Assembly: GCF_013277415.1 (NCBI RefSeq)
Contig: NZ_VMMX01000010.1
Coordinates: 215,965 to 279,964, forward strand
Direction of reading: 5' to 3'
DNA: 64,000 bases
From: Streptococcus sp. 68
GTDB taxonomy: Bacteria > Bacillota > Bacilli > Lactobacillales > Streptococcaceae
Shown here: piece after piece, positions 18,318 through 27,174 of the stretch
Numbering within the stretch: position 1 is the first letter of the stretch
Layout: the number at the start of each line of letters is the position of its first letter
Translations under genes and position numbers: made by a program
The notes under the pieces: model-generated
What the model was told of the DNA's origin: nothing
What the model saw: only the letters and a program-made list of their open reading frames with translations
Database searches by the model: none

Positions 18318-18911
18318 ATGTACGAATATTTAAAAGGAATCATTACCAAAATCACTGCTAAATACATTGTTCTTGAAACCAATGGTATCGGTTATATTTT
18401 GCATGTGGCCAATCCCTATGCTTATTCAGGTCAGGTCAATCAAGAGGCTCAAATTTATGCGCATCAGGTTGTGCGTGAGGACGCTCATCTGCTTTATGGA
18501 TTTCGCTCAGAAGACGAGAAAAAGCTCTTTCTTAGTCTGATTTCGGTCTCTGGGATTGGTCCTGTATCAGCTCTTGCTATTATCGCTGCCGATGACAATG
18601 CTGGCTTGGTTCAAGCAATTGAAACCAAGAACATCAACTACTTGACCAAGTTCCCTAAAATTGGCAAGAAAACAGCCCAACAGATGGTGTTGGACTTGGA
18701 AGGCAAGGTAGTAGTTGCAGGAGATGACCTGCCTGCCAAGGTGGCAGTGCAAACCAGCGCTGAAAACCAAGAATTGGAAGAAGCTATGGAAGCTATGTTG
18801 GCACTGGGCTACAAGGCGACCGAACTCAAGAAAATCAAAAAATTCTTTGAAGGAACGACAGATACAGCTGAGAACTATATCAAGTCGGCCCTTAAAATGT
18901 TGGTCAAATAG
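18318..18911 (+). CDS. ruvA: Holliday junction branch-migration protein RuvA
   Basis: This 197-residue protein binds Holliday junctions as a tetramer and recruits the RuvB motor. It has an N-terminal OB fold (residues 1-63), two helix-hairpin-helix motifs ([14 protein letters not shown] and [19 protein letters not shown]) and a C-terminal RuvB-binding domain ([14 protein letters not shown]). It lies between mutL and tag as part of a repair operon; ruvB is elsewhere. In pneumococcal genomes I remember, riboflavin genes sit between mutL and ruvA. They are absent here. Confidence 0.96.
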   Translation: MYEYLKGIITKITAKYIVLETNGIGYILHVANPYAYSGQVNQEAQIYAHQVVREDAHLLYGFRSEDEKKLFLSLISVSGIGPVSALAIIAADDNAGLVQAIETKNINYLTKFPKIGKKTAQQMVLDLEGKVVVAGDDLPAKVAVQTSAENQELEEAMEAMLALGYKATELKKIKKFFEGTTDTAENYIKSALKMLVK

Positions 18912-18920
18912 GAGCAGAGC

Positions 18921-19484
18921 ATGACAAAACGTTGTTCGTGGGTCAAGATGACCAATCCGCTCTACATTGCCTATCATGATGAGGAGTGGGGCCAGCCCCT
19001 CCATGATGACCAAGCATTGTTTGAGTTGTTGTGTATGGAAACCTATCAGGCAGGCCTGTCTTGGGAAACGGTACTCAACAAACGCCAAGCTTTCCGAGAA
19101 GCCTTTCATAGCTATCAAATTCAAGCGGTCGCAGAGATGACCGACACTGAATTGGAAGCCTTGCTGGATAATCCATCCATCATTCGAAATAGAGCCAAGA
19201 TTTTTGCTACACGCACTAACGCCCAAGCCTTTTTACGACTACAGGAAGACTATGGCTCTTTTGATGCCTATCTTTGGTCCTTTGTTGAGGGGAAAACGAT
19301 CGTTAACGATGTTCCCGATTACCGCCAAGCCCCAGCTAAAACCCCCTTATCTGAGAAATTAGCCAAAGATCTCAAAAAACGAGGCTTCAAGTTCACAGGC
19401 CCAGTCGCCGTCTTGTCTTTTCTACAGGCTGCAGGCCTGGTTGATGACCATGAGAACGATTGTGAGTGGAAAAGCGGTCATTAG
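18921..19484 (+). CDS. tag: DNA-3-methyladenine glycosylase I (Tag)
   Basis: This 187-residue glycosylase removes 3-methyladenine from alkylated DNA. The N-terminal motif CSWVKMTNPLYIAYHDEEWG, the LLCMETYQAGLSW segment and the zinc-binding residues (Cys near the start, His and Cys in DDHENDCEW at the C-terminus) are typical of Tag. It starts 9 bases after ruvA and ends the mutL-ruvA-tag repair operon at the terminator 19524-19555. Confidence 0.95.
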   Translation: MTKRCSWVKMTNPLYIAYHDEEWGQPLHDDQALFELLCMETYQAGLSWETVLNKRQAFREAFHSYQIQAVAEMTDTELEALLDNPSIIRNRAKIFATRTNAQAFLRLQEDYGSFDAYLWSFVEGKTIVNDVPDYRQAPAKTPLSEKLAKDLKKRGFKFTGPVAVLSFLQAAGLVDDHENDCEWKSGH

Positions 19485-19523
19485 TGTGTACAGGTAACTC
19501 GCATATCTGAGAATAGAATATAG

Positions 19524-19555
19524 AAAAAAGCTGAGAAACTTTTCCCAGCTTTTTA
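19524..19555. terminator. Terminator after tag (works in both directions)
   Basis: AAAAAGCTG pairs with CAGCTTTTT in a hairpin with one internal mismatch. It lies between the convergent tag and SemiSWEET genes. Confidence 0.85.
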
Positions 19556-19573
19556 TATATACTATTAGATTTG

Positions 19574-19837
19574 TTAGAGTGAAGTCAAAAAAGTGATTCC
19601 ACCTAAAATAACACCAGCTGAATTTGGAATGATTAGTATCCAATCCTTCTTAGGTTCCTTTGTCCATCCATAAATAACCCAGATTAAGCAAGATATAGCA
19701 GCTGATAAAGGTTGAAATGGTTGAGCTTTATTTCCCTGTAAATTAGCGATAATTTGAGGTATGTAGGCAATAAATACTATAATTCCAATAAAGGCACCAA
19801 TAGAACCTACGATTCGATTAATTTTTTGTTTTGTCAT
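19574..19837 (-). CDS. SemiSWEET family small sugar transporter
   Basis: This 87-residue protein has three membrane helices and the PQ motif (VFIAYIPQIIANLQG) of bacterial SemiSWEETs, which dimerise to form a sugar channel. The second conserved segment AISCLIWVIYGWTKEPKKDW and third helix IIPNSAGVILGGITFL fit the family. The start at 19837 follows AAGGAGGTG on the minus strand; the frame is open for 30 further codons upstream but without a usable site. The sugar is unknown. Confidence 0.83.
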   Translation of the reverse strand: MTKQKINRIVGSIGAFIGIIVFIAYIPQIIANLQGNKAQPFQPLSAAISCLIWVIYGWTKEPKKDWILIIPNSAGVILGGITFLTSL

Positions 19838-19942
19838 ATACACCTCCTTCAAAAGGATAACATAGAAATTAGCGAAATGCAATAAATTCAGATACAAATT
19901 GTAACGAAAACGAATACAAAAGCACAAAAATAGAGAAACTAT

Positions 19943-20977
19943 TTATTTTTTGTTATAGTCAAAGCGAATGACTTGCTCCTGTGCATCTACATGGGCATGG
20001 ACGCCAAAGGGGATAATTGCTCTTGGAGTTGCGTGGCCAACATTTAGATTATAGAGAATCGGGATATTGCTGTCAATAATATCCAATAGTGCCTCTTTAT
20101 AGTCGCCATAGAAAGTTTCATCCATAGGTTTTCCGACCAGGAGTCCACTGATGACCGCGAATATGCCAGTGTCCTTTAAAGTCCGCAACATCTTTTTGAA
20201 GTCTTCCGGCTCAGGCTTTTCTTCGCTTGTCTCTAGCAAGAGGATCTTTCCTTCCCAGTCTGACAAGTCAGGGAAAAGTTTGTATTTTTGGCAGAGCTCC
20301 GTGCTATCTGCGTATCGAGAGTTGTCAAAGATATCGTAGAGGGATTCGAGGCAACCACCGAGGATTTTTCCCTCGAACCGGGCATTTCCTTGCAATAATT
20401 CAAAACCAGTATTTGCATGACTGATACGATGTGTCCCCAGAGCCTTGGGACTAAAATCCGTTCGTTCCTCATACCAAACATTGCTAGGGCGGATTTCTGA
20501 AATTCTTCCAGTCTCAATCAATTCTTTAAAGTAGTGAAAGCTATAGGTCAGCATTTCTTTGTCTAATTCACAAATGTCTGCTAAGAAGGATTGACCATAA
20601 AAAGTCTTGATTCCTAGTTTATGCAACATGAGATGGTTCATGGTTGTATCCGAGAAGCCAAGAAAAATTTTTTGTTTGATAACCTTTTGGAGTTGGTCAT
20701 TTTCAAAAAGATAAGGTAGTAAGCGATAGGTATCGTCTCCACCGATGGCACATAGGATCATATCGATGCTATCATCAGAAAAGGCATGAATCAAATCCTC
20801 TGCACGAGCTTCAGGATGGTTCTTGATAAAGTCTAATCCATTTAGCGAATGGGGCAAAAAGATAGGATTGAGTCCCAGGTCCTTGAGACGTTGGACACCT
20901 AGGTCCACTTCGTGTTTGACAAAGTCCTCTCCGATAATGCCACTAGATAAACTAACAATACCAATAGTAGAAATCAT
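19943..20977 (-). CDS. S66 family peptidase (MccF / LD-carboxypeptidase-like)
   Basis: This 344-residue cytoplasmic serine peptidase has the S66 triad in view: Ser in FLGFSDTT, Glu in LLLETSEE, His in NVGHATPR. The first ~130 residues hold the conserved AIGGDDTYRLLPYL. S66 enzymes either trim L,D-peptide bonds from muropeptides (LdcA) or hydrolyse microcin C-type peptide-nucleotide toxins (MccF). The sequence alone does not separate these roles, although no signal peptide is present. AGGAGG on the minus strand precedes ATG. Confidence 0.88.
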   Translation of the reverse strand: MISTIGIVSLSSGIIGEDFVKHEVDLGVQRLKDLGLNPIFLPHSLNGLDFIKNHPEARAEDLIHAFSDDSIDMILCAIGGDDTYRLLPYLFENDQLQKVIKQKIFLGFSDTTMNHLMLHKLGIKTFYGQSFLADICELDKEMLTYSFHYFKELIETGRISEIRPSNVWYEERTDFSPKALGTHRISHANTGFELLQGNARFEGKILGGCLESLYDIFDNSRYADSTELCQKYKLFPDLSDWEGKILLLETSEEKPEPEDFKKMLRTLKDTGIFAVISGLLVGKPMDETFYGDYKEALLDIIDSNIPILYNLNVGHATPRAIIPFGVHAHVDAQEQVIRFDYNKK

Positions 20978-21078
20978 ATTTTATCCTCCTAGAAATAGAT
21001 TGAGCCTATTTTATCACAAAAGATTAGATAGAGCTATGTGGGATGTCAGAAGAATACTTTAAAATCAAAAAAGTAAGT

Positions 21079-21109
21079 GAAAAAGCAACCGCACCTGCAG
21101 TTGCTTTTA
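21079..21109. terminator. Bidirectional terminator after the DUF1129 gene
   Basis: AAAAGCAAC (21081-21089) pairs with GTTGCTTTT (21100-21108). It ends the corA-DUF1129 transcript on the minus strand. Confidence 0.85.
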
Positions 21110-21118
21110 TCATTCTTC

Positions 21119-21796
21119 TTAATAACGTGTTGGTCCTGCACTTGCGCTGCGGATGTTCAAGCGTTTCTTTAGATAGAAGCGAAGGGCTAGGAGGGATGCT
21201 CCGATAATAGCCAGCGGCAATGGAGCAAGTACTGGGTTAAGGCTAGCTGGTAGGAAGCTTGTTGCAAAGAAGACAAGCAACCAAAGGAACATAGAAGCTA
21301 GGATAACTAGTACAGATTTCCAGAAAGGTGGACGTTGACTGCGGTCCATATCAGGCCCGTAGTATTGGTAAACGAAGTAGTACATCAAGTAGAAGGCAAA
21401 TCCACCAACCAGTCCAACTAGCAGGAGGGTAATCAAACCGTAACCGATAGCCTGATCTGCTGAGAAGAAGGTTGTGAGGGCGCTGACGAGGGCGAAGAGG
21501 CTAGTGATGAAAAGGGCTGAATCCATAATCATGAGTTTTGGATCATCATTTTCTTTTGGATGCTCTTTTTCGTACTGCTCTTTGACAGTGAAGCTATGAG
21601 CCCAGTGAGTTGGTGCGCCATAGAGGGAGCGAGCAGTCGTACCTTTGGCTTGCTCCTCAAGGATTTGGGGAATAACTTCCTCAAAAATAGTTTTGATTTC
21701 AGCGTCTGTTTTCCCATCTTTGATGAATTGTTGGGTAGCGATGTGGACAAACTCTTGGTTTTTCTTTGTTAATTTTTGTAGATCAATCTGAGACAT
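21119..21796 (-). CDS. DUF1129 family membrane protein
   Basis: This is a 225-residue protein. The N-terminal ~95 residues are soluble and helical (LTKKNQEFVHIATQQFIKDGKTD), followed by four hydrophobic helices grouped in two pairs, and a basic C-terminal tail. It belongs to DUF1129, of unknown function. The start at 21796 follows GAGGAG on the minus strand. It begins 11 bases after the corA stop, so the two genes are cotranscribed and it may assist CorA or respond to the same signal. Confidence 0.8.
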   Translation of the reverse strand: MSQIDLQKLTKKNQEFVHIATQQFIKDGKTDAEIKTIFEEVIPQILEEQAKGTTARSLYGAPTHWAHSFTVKEQYEKEHPKENDDPKLMIMDSALFITSLFALVSALTTFFSADQAIGYGLITLLLVGLVGGFAFYLMYYFVYQYYGPDMDRSQRPPFWKSVLVILASMFLWLLVFFATSFLPASLNPVLAPLPLAIIGASLLALRFYLKKRLNIRSASAGPTRY

Positions 21797-21807
21797 AGGA
21801 ACTCCTC

Positions 21808-22752
21808 TTAGAACCATTTTTTATGGATGAGATAGAGAGTGAGCGAGACACTCATAGCAAAGGCGATAAAGACGATTAACCAGAAGGCATTTGGCTCTCC
21901 GTTTAGGGGGATTTCATTATCCTTAAAGTTCATCCCGTAGGCAGAGAAGACCATGGTTGGGATGGACATAACGATGGTCACAAGGGCCAAGGTTTTCATG
22001 ATGTTGTTCTGGTTGTTGGAAATGATAGAGGCAAAGGTCTCTGTCATAGAATGCAAGACGTTTCCATAAATGTCTGCCATCTCGATGGCCTGTTGGGTTT
22101 CAATCAGGGTATCTTCAAGCAGGTCTTCGTCCTCAAGGTATTTCTTGATATTGCTGGTTGAGCTGGTCAATTTCTTAATCACGCGCTCATTTGTTTTGAG
22201 GGAGGCCTTGAAATAGACGATGGTTTTTTCCAATTCCATGAGCTCAATCAATTCTTCATTACGAGTTGATTGATGCAGTTGACTTTCGATTTGTTCACTC
22301 TTACGGTCAATTGAACGAAGGGCTGTTAGGTAAAGCTCTGCATTGCGATAAAGAATCTGGAAGATAAAACGCGAACGCATGAAGGTGTAGAAATTACGCA
22401 ATCGACGGTTGATAAAGACATCGAGGACTGGTAGAGGTTCCAAACACGTAGTGATAATGGTTTCCTCAGTGATGATAATACCAAGCGGGATGGTGACGTA
22501 GTAGGTGCGGTTATTTCTTTCTTCTGTGACCGGCACGTCAACGATAATCAGGGTATACTCGTCTTCAATCGTAATACGAGACATTTCTTCCGCATCGAGC
22601 GGTGCTCGAAGGTCGGCAATATCGATATCGAAGGCGTTAGCGATTTCGAGTGATTCATTTTGAGTCGGATTGACGAGATTGATCCAAGTACCCGGTTCAA
22701 GCGTATCGATCTCTTTAAATTCAGTTGTTGTAGAGAGAAAAACTTGTTTCAT
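21808..22752 (-). CDS. corA: CorA family magnesium transporter
   Basis: This is a 314-residue CorA-type channel for Mg2+ or related divalent ions. A large cytoplasmic N-terminal domain (about 250 residues, with the long gating helix around SEQIESQLHQSTRNEELIELMELE) leads to two C-terminal membrane helices, with the signature YGMN after the first. The charged loop KDNEIPLNGEPNAF lies between the helices. The start is 50 bases upstream of the divergent uvrA promoter region. A second, unrelated Mg2+ transporter (mgtA) lies 4.5 kb away. Confidence 0.93.
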   Translation of the reverse strand: MKQVFLSTTTEFKEIDTLEPGTWINLVNPTQNESLEIANAFDIDIADLRAPLDAEEMSRITIEDEYTLIIVDVPVTEERNNRTYYVTIPLGIIITEETIITTCLEPLPVLDVFINRRLRNFYTFMRSRFIFQILYRNAELYLTALRSIDRKSEQIESQLHQSTRNEELIELMELEKTIVYFKASLKTNERVIKKLTSSTSNIKKYLEDEDLLEDTLIETQQAIEMADIYGNVLHSMTETFASIISNNQNNIMKTLALVTIVMSIPTMVFSAYGMNFKDNEIPLNGEPNAFWLIVFIAFAMSVSLTLYLIHKKWF

Positions 22753-22846
22753 ATCCCTTATCCTTTCTCATTTTTCAGATTTTTTCACACCGTACTATTA
22801 TACTACAAAATCGGCTTTTTGGGTAATAGAATCTCACTTTTTTTGG

Positions 22847-22852
22847 TATAAT
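22847..22852 (+). promoter_or_regulatory. uvrA promoter, extended -10
   Basis: TTTGGTATAATGG contains a TGG-extended TATAAT at 22847-22852. No strong -35 is present. The uvrA start lies 31 bases further on. Confidence 0.6.
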
Positions 22853-22883
22853 GGTAAGCAATAATGGACTAGAAAGAACAAAG

Positions 22884-25715
22884 ATGCAAGATAAAATTGT
22901 CATTCATGGGGCGCGTGCCCATAATTTAAAAAATATTGATGTGGAGATTCCGCGAGACAAGCTGGTTGTCGTGACAGGCTTGTCAGGTTCAGGGAAATCC
23001 AGTCTGGCCTTTGATACCCTCTATGCGGAGGGACAACGTCGCTATGTGGAGAGTTTGTCAGCCTACGCTCGTCAGTTTTTGGGAAATATGGAGAAGCCTG
23101 ATGTGGATGCTATTGATGGTCTCAGCCCAGCTATTTCCATCGACCAGAAAACGACTAGTAAAAATCCGCGCTCGACGGTGGGAACAACGACTGAAATCAA
23201 TGACTATCTGCGTCTCCTCTACGCGCGTGTGGGGATGCCTTACTGTATCAACGGGCATGGAGCTATCAAGGCTTCTTCTGTGGAGCAAATCGTTGATAAG
23301 GTTTTGGGGTTGCCAGAACGCCAGCGCTTGCAGATTTTGGCCCCTGTCATCCGCAAGAAAAAAGGTCGACATAAGAGTGTTATCGAGAAGGTTCAGAAAG
23401 ATGGTTATGTTCGTGTCCGTGCGGATGGTGAAGTCTATGATGTGACCGAAGTGCCAGAGTTGTCTAAGAGCAGGCAACACAATATTGATGTCGTGGTTGA
23501 CCGTATTGTCATCAAGGAGGGTATTCGTAGTCGTCTCTTTGATTCCATTGAGGCTGCCCTTCGTATTGCAGAAGGTTATGTCATTATCGACACTATGGAC
23601 GACTCTGAGTTGTTGTTCTCTGAGCATTATGCCTGTCCAGTTTGTGGCTTTACTGTTCCAGAGTTAGAGCCACGTCTCTTCTCATTCAATGCTCCTTTTG
23701 GTTCTTGTAGTGAGTGTGATGGTTTGGGTATCAAGCTGGAGGTGGATACTGATTTGGTGGTACCAGATGCCAGCAAAACCTTACGTGAGGGAGCCTTAGC
23801 TCCTTGGAATCCTATCTCATCCAACTACTATCCAAACATGCTAGAGCAGGCTATGACAGCCTTTGGAGTGGATATGGATAAGCCTTTTGAGGACTTGTCA
23901 GAAGAGGATAAGAACTTGATTCTCTATGGATCTGATGGTAAGGAATTCCATTTCCACTATGAGAATGAATTTGGTGGCGTGCGCGATATTGACATTCCTT
24001 TTGAGGGAGTTGTTAATAATATCAAGCGTCGTTATCACGAGACAAACAGCGATTACACTCGCACCCAGATGCGTCTCTACATGAATGAGCTGACCTGCGG
24101 AACTTGTCACGGCTATCGTCTCAATGATCAGGCCTTGTCTGTCCGTGTAGGTGGTGAGCAAGGACCACATATCGGAGAAATTTCAGACCTGTCTATCGCA
24201 GACCACTTGGACTTGGTGAGCCAGCTAACCTTGTCTGAAAATGAAGCCATCATTGCTCGTCCCATTCTCAAGGAAATCAAGGATCGTTTGACCTTCCTTA
24301 ATAACGTGGGTCTTAATTATCTGACTCTGTCACGTTCGGCAGGAACCCTTTCAGGTGGGGAAAGTCAGCGTATTCGTTTGGCAACTCAGATTGGTTCCAA
24401 CCTATCAGGCGTCCTCTATATCCTAGACGAGCCGTCAATCGGTCTTCATCAGAGGGATAATGACCGCCTGATTGCCAGTCTGAAAAAAATGCGTGATTTA
24501 GGTAATACCCTCATAGTGGTGGAACACGACGAAGATACCATGCGTGAGGCTGATTATCTGATTGACGTTGGTCCCGGTGCCGGTGTTTTTGGTGGAGAGA
24601 TTGTCGCTGCGGGTACGCCCAAGCAGGTTGCTCGCAATAGCAAGTCTATCACAGGCCAGTACTTGTCAGGTAAACGTGCCATTCCAGTACCAGAAGAGCG
24701 CCGTGTGGGAAATGGTCGTTTTATCGAAGTGACAGGTGCGCGTGAGAATAACTTGCAAAATGTCACAGCTCGCTTCCCACTAGGAAAATTTATCGCCGTT
24801 ACAGGGGTATCAGGCTCAGGGAAATCAACCCTAATCAATAGCATTCTCAAAAAAGCTATTGCCCAGAAGCTTAACCGCAATTCAGACAAACCTGGTAAGT
24901 TTAAAACGATTACAGGGATTGAGCATGTCGACCGCTTGATTGACATTGACCAGAGTCCAATCGGACGAACGCCAAGGTCTAACCCAGCTACTTATACAGG
25001 AGTTTTTGACGATATACGTGACCTTTTTGCTCAAACAAATGAAGCCAAGATTCGAGGCTACAAGAAGGGGCGTTTCAGTTTCAACGTCAAGGGTGGGCGT
25101 TGTGAAGCTTGCTCAGGTGACGGGATTATCAAGATTGAGATGCACTTCTTGCCAGATGTTTATGTTGCCTGTGAAGTTTGCCACGGGACTCGTTACAACA
25201 GTGAAACCCTAGAAGTTCACTACAAGGAAAAGAATATCTCGCAGGTCTTGGATATGACCGTCAACGATGCGGTGGAATTCTTCCAACACATTCCCAAGAT
25301 TCAACGCAAACTTCAGACCATCAAGGATGTGGGGCTGGGCTATGTAACGCTAGGGCAACCCGCTACGACCCTTTCTGGAGGAGAAGCTCAGCGTATGAAG
25401 TTGGCTAGCGAACTCCACAAACGCTCGACAGGAAAATCTTTCTACATTCTGGATGAGCCGACGACAGGACTCCATACAGAGGATATCGCTCGCTTGCTTA
25501 AAGTCTTGGCTCGCTTTGTAGACGATGGAAATACAGTTCTTGTCATTGAGCACAATCTGGATGTCATTAAGACAGCAGACCATATCATCGACTTGGGTCC
25601 TGAGGGCGGTGTTGGCGGTGGAACCATCATCGCAACAGGAACTCCAGAAGAAGTAGCGGCCAATGAAGCCAGCTACACAGGACACTATTTGAAAGGAAAG
25701 TTACATCATGAATAA
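22884..25715 (+). CDS. uvrA: Excinuclease ABC subunit UvrA
   Basis: This 943-residue damage-recognition ATPase loads UvrB in nucleotide excision repair. Two ABC modules are seen, each with Walker A (GLSGSGKSS near residue 31, GVSGSGKST near 640) and signature ([12 protein letters not shown] and [12 protein letters not shown]). Two zinc modules are present: CPVC...CSEC in the first half and CEAC...CEVC in the second. The start [19 protein letters not shown] at 22884 is the family start; the frame is open 11 codons upstream, but those would lie within the promoter. The stop overlaps the pepP start by 8 bases. Confidence 0.97.
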   Translation: MQDKIVIHGARAHNLKNIDVEIPRDKLVVVTGLSGSGKSSLAFDTLYAEGQRRYVESLSAYARQFLGNMEKPDVDAIDGLSPAISIDQKTTSKNPRSTVGTTTEINDYLRLLYARVGMPYCINGHGAIKASSVEQIVDKVLGLPERQRLQILAPVIRKKKGRHKSVIEKVQKDGYVRVRADGEVYDVTEVPELSKSRQHNIDVVVDRIVIKEGIRSRLFDSIEAALRIAEGYVIIDTMDDSELLFSEHYACPVCGFTVPELEPRLFSFNAPFGSCSECDGLGIKLEVDTDLVVPDASKTLREGALAPWNPISSNYYPNMLEQAMTAFGVDMDKPFEDLSEEDKNLILYGSDGKEFHFHYENEFGGVRDIDIPFEGVVNNIKRRYHETNSDYTRTQMRLYMNELTCGTCHGYRLNDQALSVRVGGEQGPHIGEISDLSIADHLDLVSQLTLSENEAIIARPILKEIKDRLTFLNNVGLNYLTLSRSAGTLSGGESQRIRLATQIGSNLSGVLYILDEPSIGLHQRDNDRLIASLKKMRDLGNTLIVVEHDEDTMREADYLIDVGPGAGVFGGEIVAAGTPKQVARNSKSITGQYLSGKRAIPVPEERRVGNGRFIEVTGARENNLQNVTARFPLGKFIAVTGVSGSGKSTLINSILKKAIAQKLNRNSDKPGKFKTITGIEHVDRLIDIDQSPIGRTPRSNPATYTGVFDDIRDLFAQTNEAKIRGYKKGRFSFNVKGGRCEACSGDGIIKIEMHFLPDVYVACEVCHGTRYNSETLEVHYKEKNISQVLDMTVNDAVEFFQHIPKIQRKLQTIKDVGLGYVTLGQPATTLSGGEAQRMKLASELHKRSTGKSFYILDEPTTGLHTEDIARLLKVLARFVDDGNTVLVIEHNLDVIKTADHIIDLGPEGGVGGGTIIATGTPEEVAANEASYTGHYLKGKLHHE

Positions 25716-26769
25716 ACGTGTACAAGCATTTTTAGCTAAAATGCAAGAAAAAGAACTAGATGGCATCATCATCAATAACCTTAAAAACGTCTATTATTTG
25801 ACTGGTTTTTGGGGTTCAAACGGAACAGTCTTTATCAGCCGTGATCGTCAGGTCTTGGTGACAGACTCTCGCTATATTATTGCAGCTAAGCAAGAAACCA
25901 GTGGCTTTGAGATTGTGGCAGACCGTGATGAATTGGCTGTCATTGCAGGAATTGTTAAGGACATGGGCTTGTCTCGAATTGGTTTTGAAGATGAGATTTC
26001 AGTATCTTATTACCACCGTATGCAGGCAGCCTTTGAAGGAATTGACTTGCTTCCACAAACTCAGTTTGTTGAAGGTCTTCGTATGATTAAGGATGAAGCG
26101 GAGATTGCAGCTATTCGTAAGGCTTGTTCTATCTCAGATCAAGCTTTCCGCGATGCGCTTGACTTTATTAAGCCAGGAAAGACTGAAATTGAGATTGCCA
26201 ACTTCCTTGACTTCCGCATGCGTGAGTTGGGAGCATCTGGCTTGTCTTTTGACACAATTCTAGCTAGCGGTATCAACTCTTCCAAACCCCATGCCCATCC
26301 TATGCACAAACCAGTGGAGCTAGGAGAAGCCATTACCATGGACTTCGGTTGCCTTTATGATCACTATGTCAGCGATATGACCCGGACTATCTATCTGGGA
26401 CATGTTAGCGACGAGCAGGCAGAGATTTACAATACGGTTTTGAAAGCCAACCAAGCTCTGATTGACCAAGCTAAGGCTGGCTTAGGTTTCCGTGACTTTG
26501 ACAAAATTCCTCGTGATATTATCATCGAGGCAGGCTATGGCGACTACTTTACCCACGGTATCGGACACGGTATTGGACTGGATATCCATGAGGAACCATA
26601 CTTTAGCCAGACTTCTACAGAAACTATTAAAGCAGGTATGGCTTTGACAGACGAGCCGGGTATTTATATTGAAGGCAAATATGGCGTTCGTATCGAGGAT
26701 GATATTCTGATTACAGAGACAGGTTGTGAATTGTTGACCCTAGCTCCAAAAGAGTTGATAGTTATTTAA
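25708..26769 (+). CDS. pepP: Xaa-Pro peptidase, M24 family (PepP/PepQ)
   Basis: This 353-residue cytosolic metallopeptidase cleaves at proline. It has an N-terminal creatinase-like domain (about residues 1-125) and a pita-bread catalytic domain. The metal ligands are visible in [17 protein letters not shown] (two Asp), [15 protein letters not shown] (His), [10 protein letters not shown] (Glu) and RIEDDILIT (Glu). Whether it is an aminopeptidase or a dipeptidase is not settled by sequence. It overlaps uvrA and is the last gene before the mgtA leader. Confidence 0.93.
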   Translation: MNKRVQAFLAKMQEKELDGIIINNLKNVYYLTGFWGSNGTVFISRDRQVLVTDSRYIIAAKQETSGFEIVADRDELAVIAGIVKDMGLSRIGFEDEISVSYYHRMQAAFEGIDLLPQTQFVEGLRMIKDEAEIAAIRKACSISDQAFRDALDFIKPGKTEIEIANFLDFRMRELGASGLSFDTILASGINSSKPHAHPMHKPVELGEAITMDFGCLYDHYVSDMTRTIYLGHVSDEQAEIYNTVLKANQALIDQAKAGLGFRDFDKIPRDIIIEAGYGDYFTHGIGHGIGLDIHEEPYFSQTSTETIKAGMALTDEPGIYIEGKYGVRIEDDILITETGCELLTLAPKELIVI

Positions 26770-26789
26770 GAGTTAAACGACTCAAATGA

Positions 26790-26818
26790 TTGACTTTTAA
26801 ATTTTAAAGGTTTATACT
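26790..26818 (+). promoter_or_regulatory. Promoter of the mgtA leader
   Basis: TTGACT (26790-26795) and TATACT (26813-26818) are 17 bases apart, a near-consensus vegetative promoter. Transcription would start at about 26825, directly at the riboswitch. Confidence 0.85.
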
Positions 26819-26823
26819 GAAAA

Positions 26824-26970
26824 ACGAAAACGGTAGGTGAGGCTACCATAGGGATACGGATGACTACCGCAAAGCAGTGGAGACACTACTCGTTGGTCAA
26901 CAGTCCTGGTCGCGAAGGCCAAGACTAAGCTCATTACATTGCCCTATGGAGTTAAAGCTTGAACGAAAAA
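26824..26970 (+). promoter_or_regulatory. M-box (ykoK) magnesium riboswitch
   Basis: The region holds the M-box landmarks in order: GGTAGGTGAGGCTACCATAG, GGATACGGATGACTACCGC, a short AGTGGAGACACT hairpin, TTGGTCAACAG, a variable stem (CCTGGTCGCGAAGGCCAAGA), TTGCCCTATGG, and GTTAAAGCT. In Bacillus mgtE the corresponding blocks are TTAGGTGAGGCTCC, GCCAATGGGTCAACAG and GTGCTAAAGCTC. M-box RNAs bind Mg2+ and, when filled, let a downstream terminator form. One does form at 26989-27016. The gene controlled is a Mg2+-transport ATPase, as expected. Confidence 0.88.
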
Positions 26971-26988
26971 ACAGATAACTAGTTTTTT

Positions 26989-27016
26989 AATCCTGCCATT
27001 TTATGGTGGGATTTTC
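26989..27016 (+). terminator. Riboswitch-controlled terminator
   Basis: AATCCTGCCA (26989-26998) pairs with TGGTGGGATT (27004-27013; one G-T pair) over a 5-base loop and is followed by a short T-run. It lies 20 bases after the M-box and before the leader ORF. Confidence 0.8.
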
Positions 27017-27047
27017 TACTGTTTAAATCAAAGAAAGGAGATAGACG

Positions 27048-27119
27048 ATGCAAATTGACGACCATCCGGAACCGCACATACACAGCCAATCGCTGATTTG
27101 TGTCGTTCTGCCCTTATAA
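27048..27119 (+). CDS. 23-residue leader peptide ORF upstream of mgtA
   Basis: This short ORF has a strong ribosome-binding site (GAAAGGAG, 7 bases before ATG). It encodes 23 residues starting MQIDDHPEPHIH and ending ICVVLPL, with TAA at 27117. The start is rich in Asp, Glu and Pro, the residue types known to destabilise translating ribosomes, as in enterobacterial MgtL. Codons 10-16 form the 5' arm of a hairpin (27077-27094 with 27120-27140) whose 3' arm can instead pair with the mgtA ribosome-binding site. It is probably a regulatory uORF and not a functional peptide. The peptide is unlike MgtL in sequence. I know of no earlier description. Confidence 0.65.
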   Translation: MQIDDHPEPHIHSQSLICVVLPL

Positions 27120-27140
27120 AGTGATTGGTCTCTGTGTATG
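27077..27140 (+). promoter_or_regulatory. Hairpin overlapping the leader ORF (mgtA ON structure)
   Basis: Bases 27077-27085 pair with 27132-27140 (9 bp), then 27086-27094 pair with 27120-27128 (9 bp, one G-T) after a 3-base bulge. The 5' arm is inside the leader ORF. The 3' arm includes ATTGGTCTCT, which is complementary to the mgtA start region. Confidence 0.7.
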
Positions 27141-27174
27141 AAACACATCATTCATACAGATAGGAGAAACCAAT
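27124..27174 (+). promoter_or_regulatory. Alternative hairpin hiding the mgtA ribosome-binding site (OFF structure)
   Basis: TGTATGAA (27135-27142) pairs with TTCATACA (27151-27158), 8 perfect base pairs. This stem can be extended by ATTGGT-TCT (27124-27133) with AGA-ACCAAT (27165-27174), covering part of AGGAGA and the AT of the start codon. It cannot coexist with the 27077-27140 hairpin. Confidence 0.6.

Noticed and set aside
18321..18328. TACGAATA (Com-box) at the ruvA start
   Set aside because: It is made by the second to fourth codons of ruvA (Tyr-Glu-Tyr), lies downstream of the start codon and has no gene at the right distance.
24554..24946. 130-codon minus-strand ORF within uvrA
   Set aside because: It is a shadow of the uvrA reading frame in a GC-balanced stretch; no site for translation and no conserved domain.
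26824..26970. yybP-ykoY (Mn2+) riboswitch as an alternative reading of the mgtA leader
   Set aside because: The order of conserved blocks (GTGAGGCT, GGTCAACAG, GTTAAAGCT) fits the M-box, and the yybP-ykoY loop sequences are not present.
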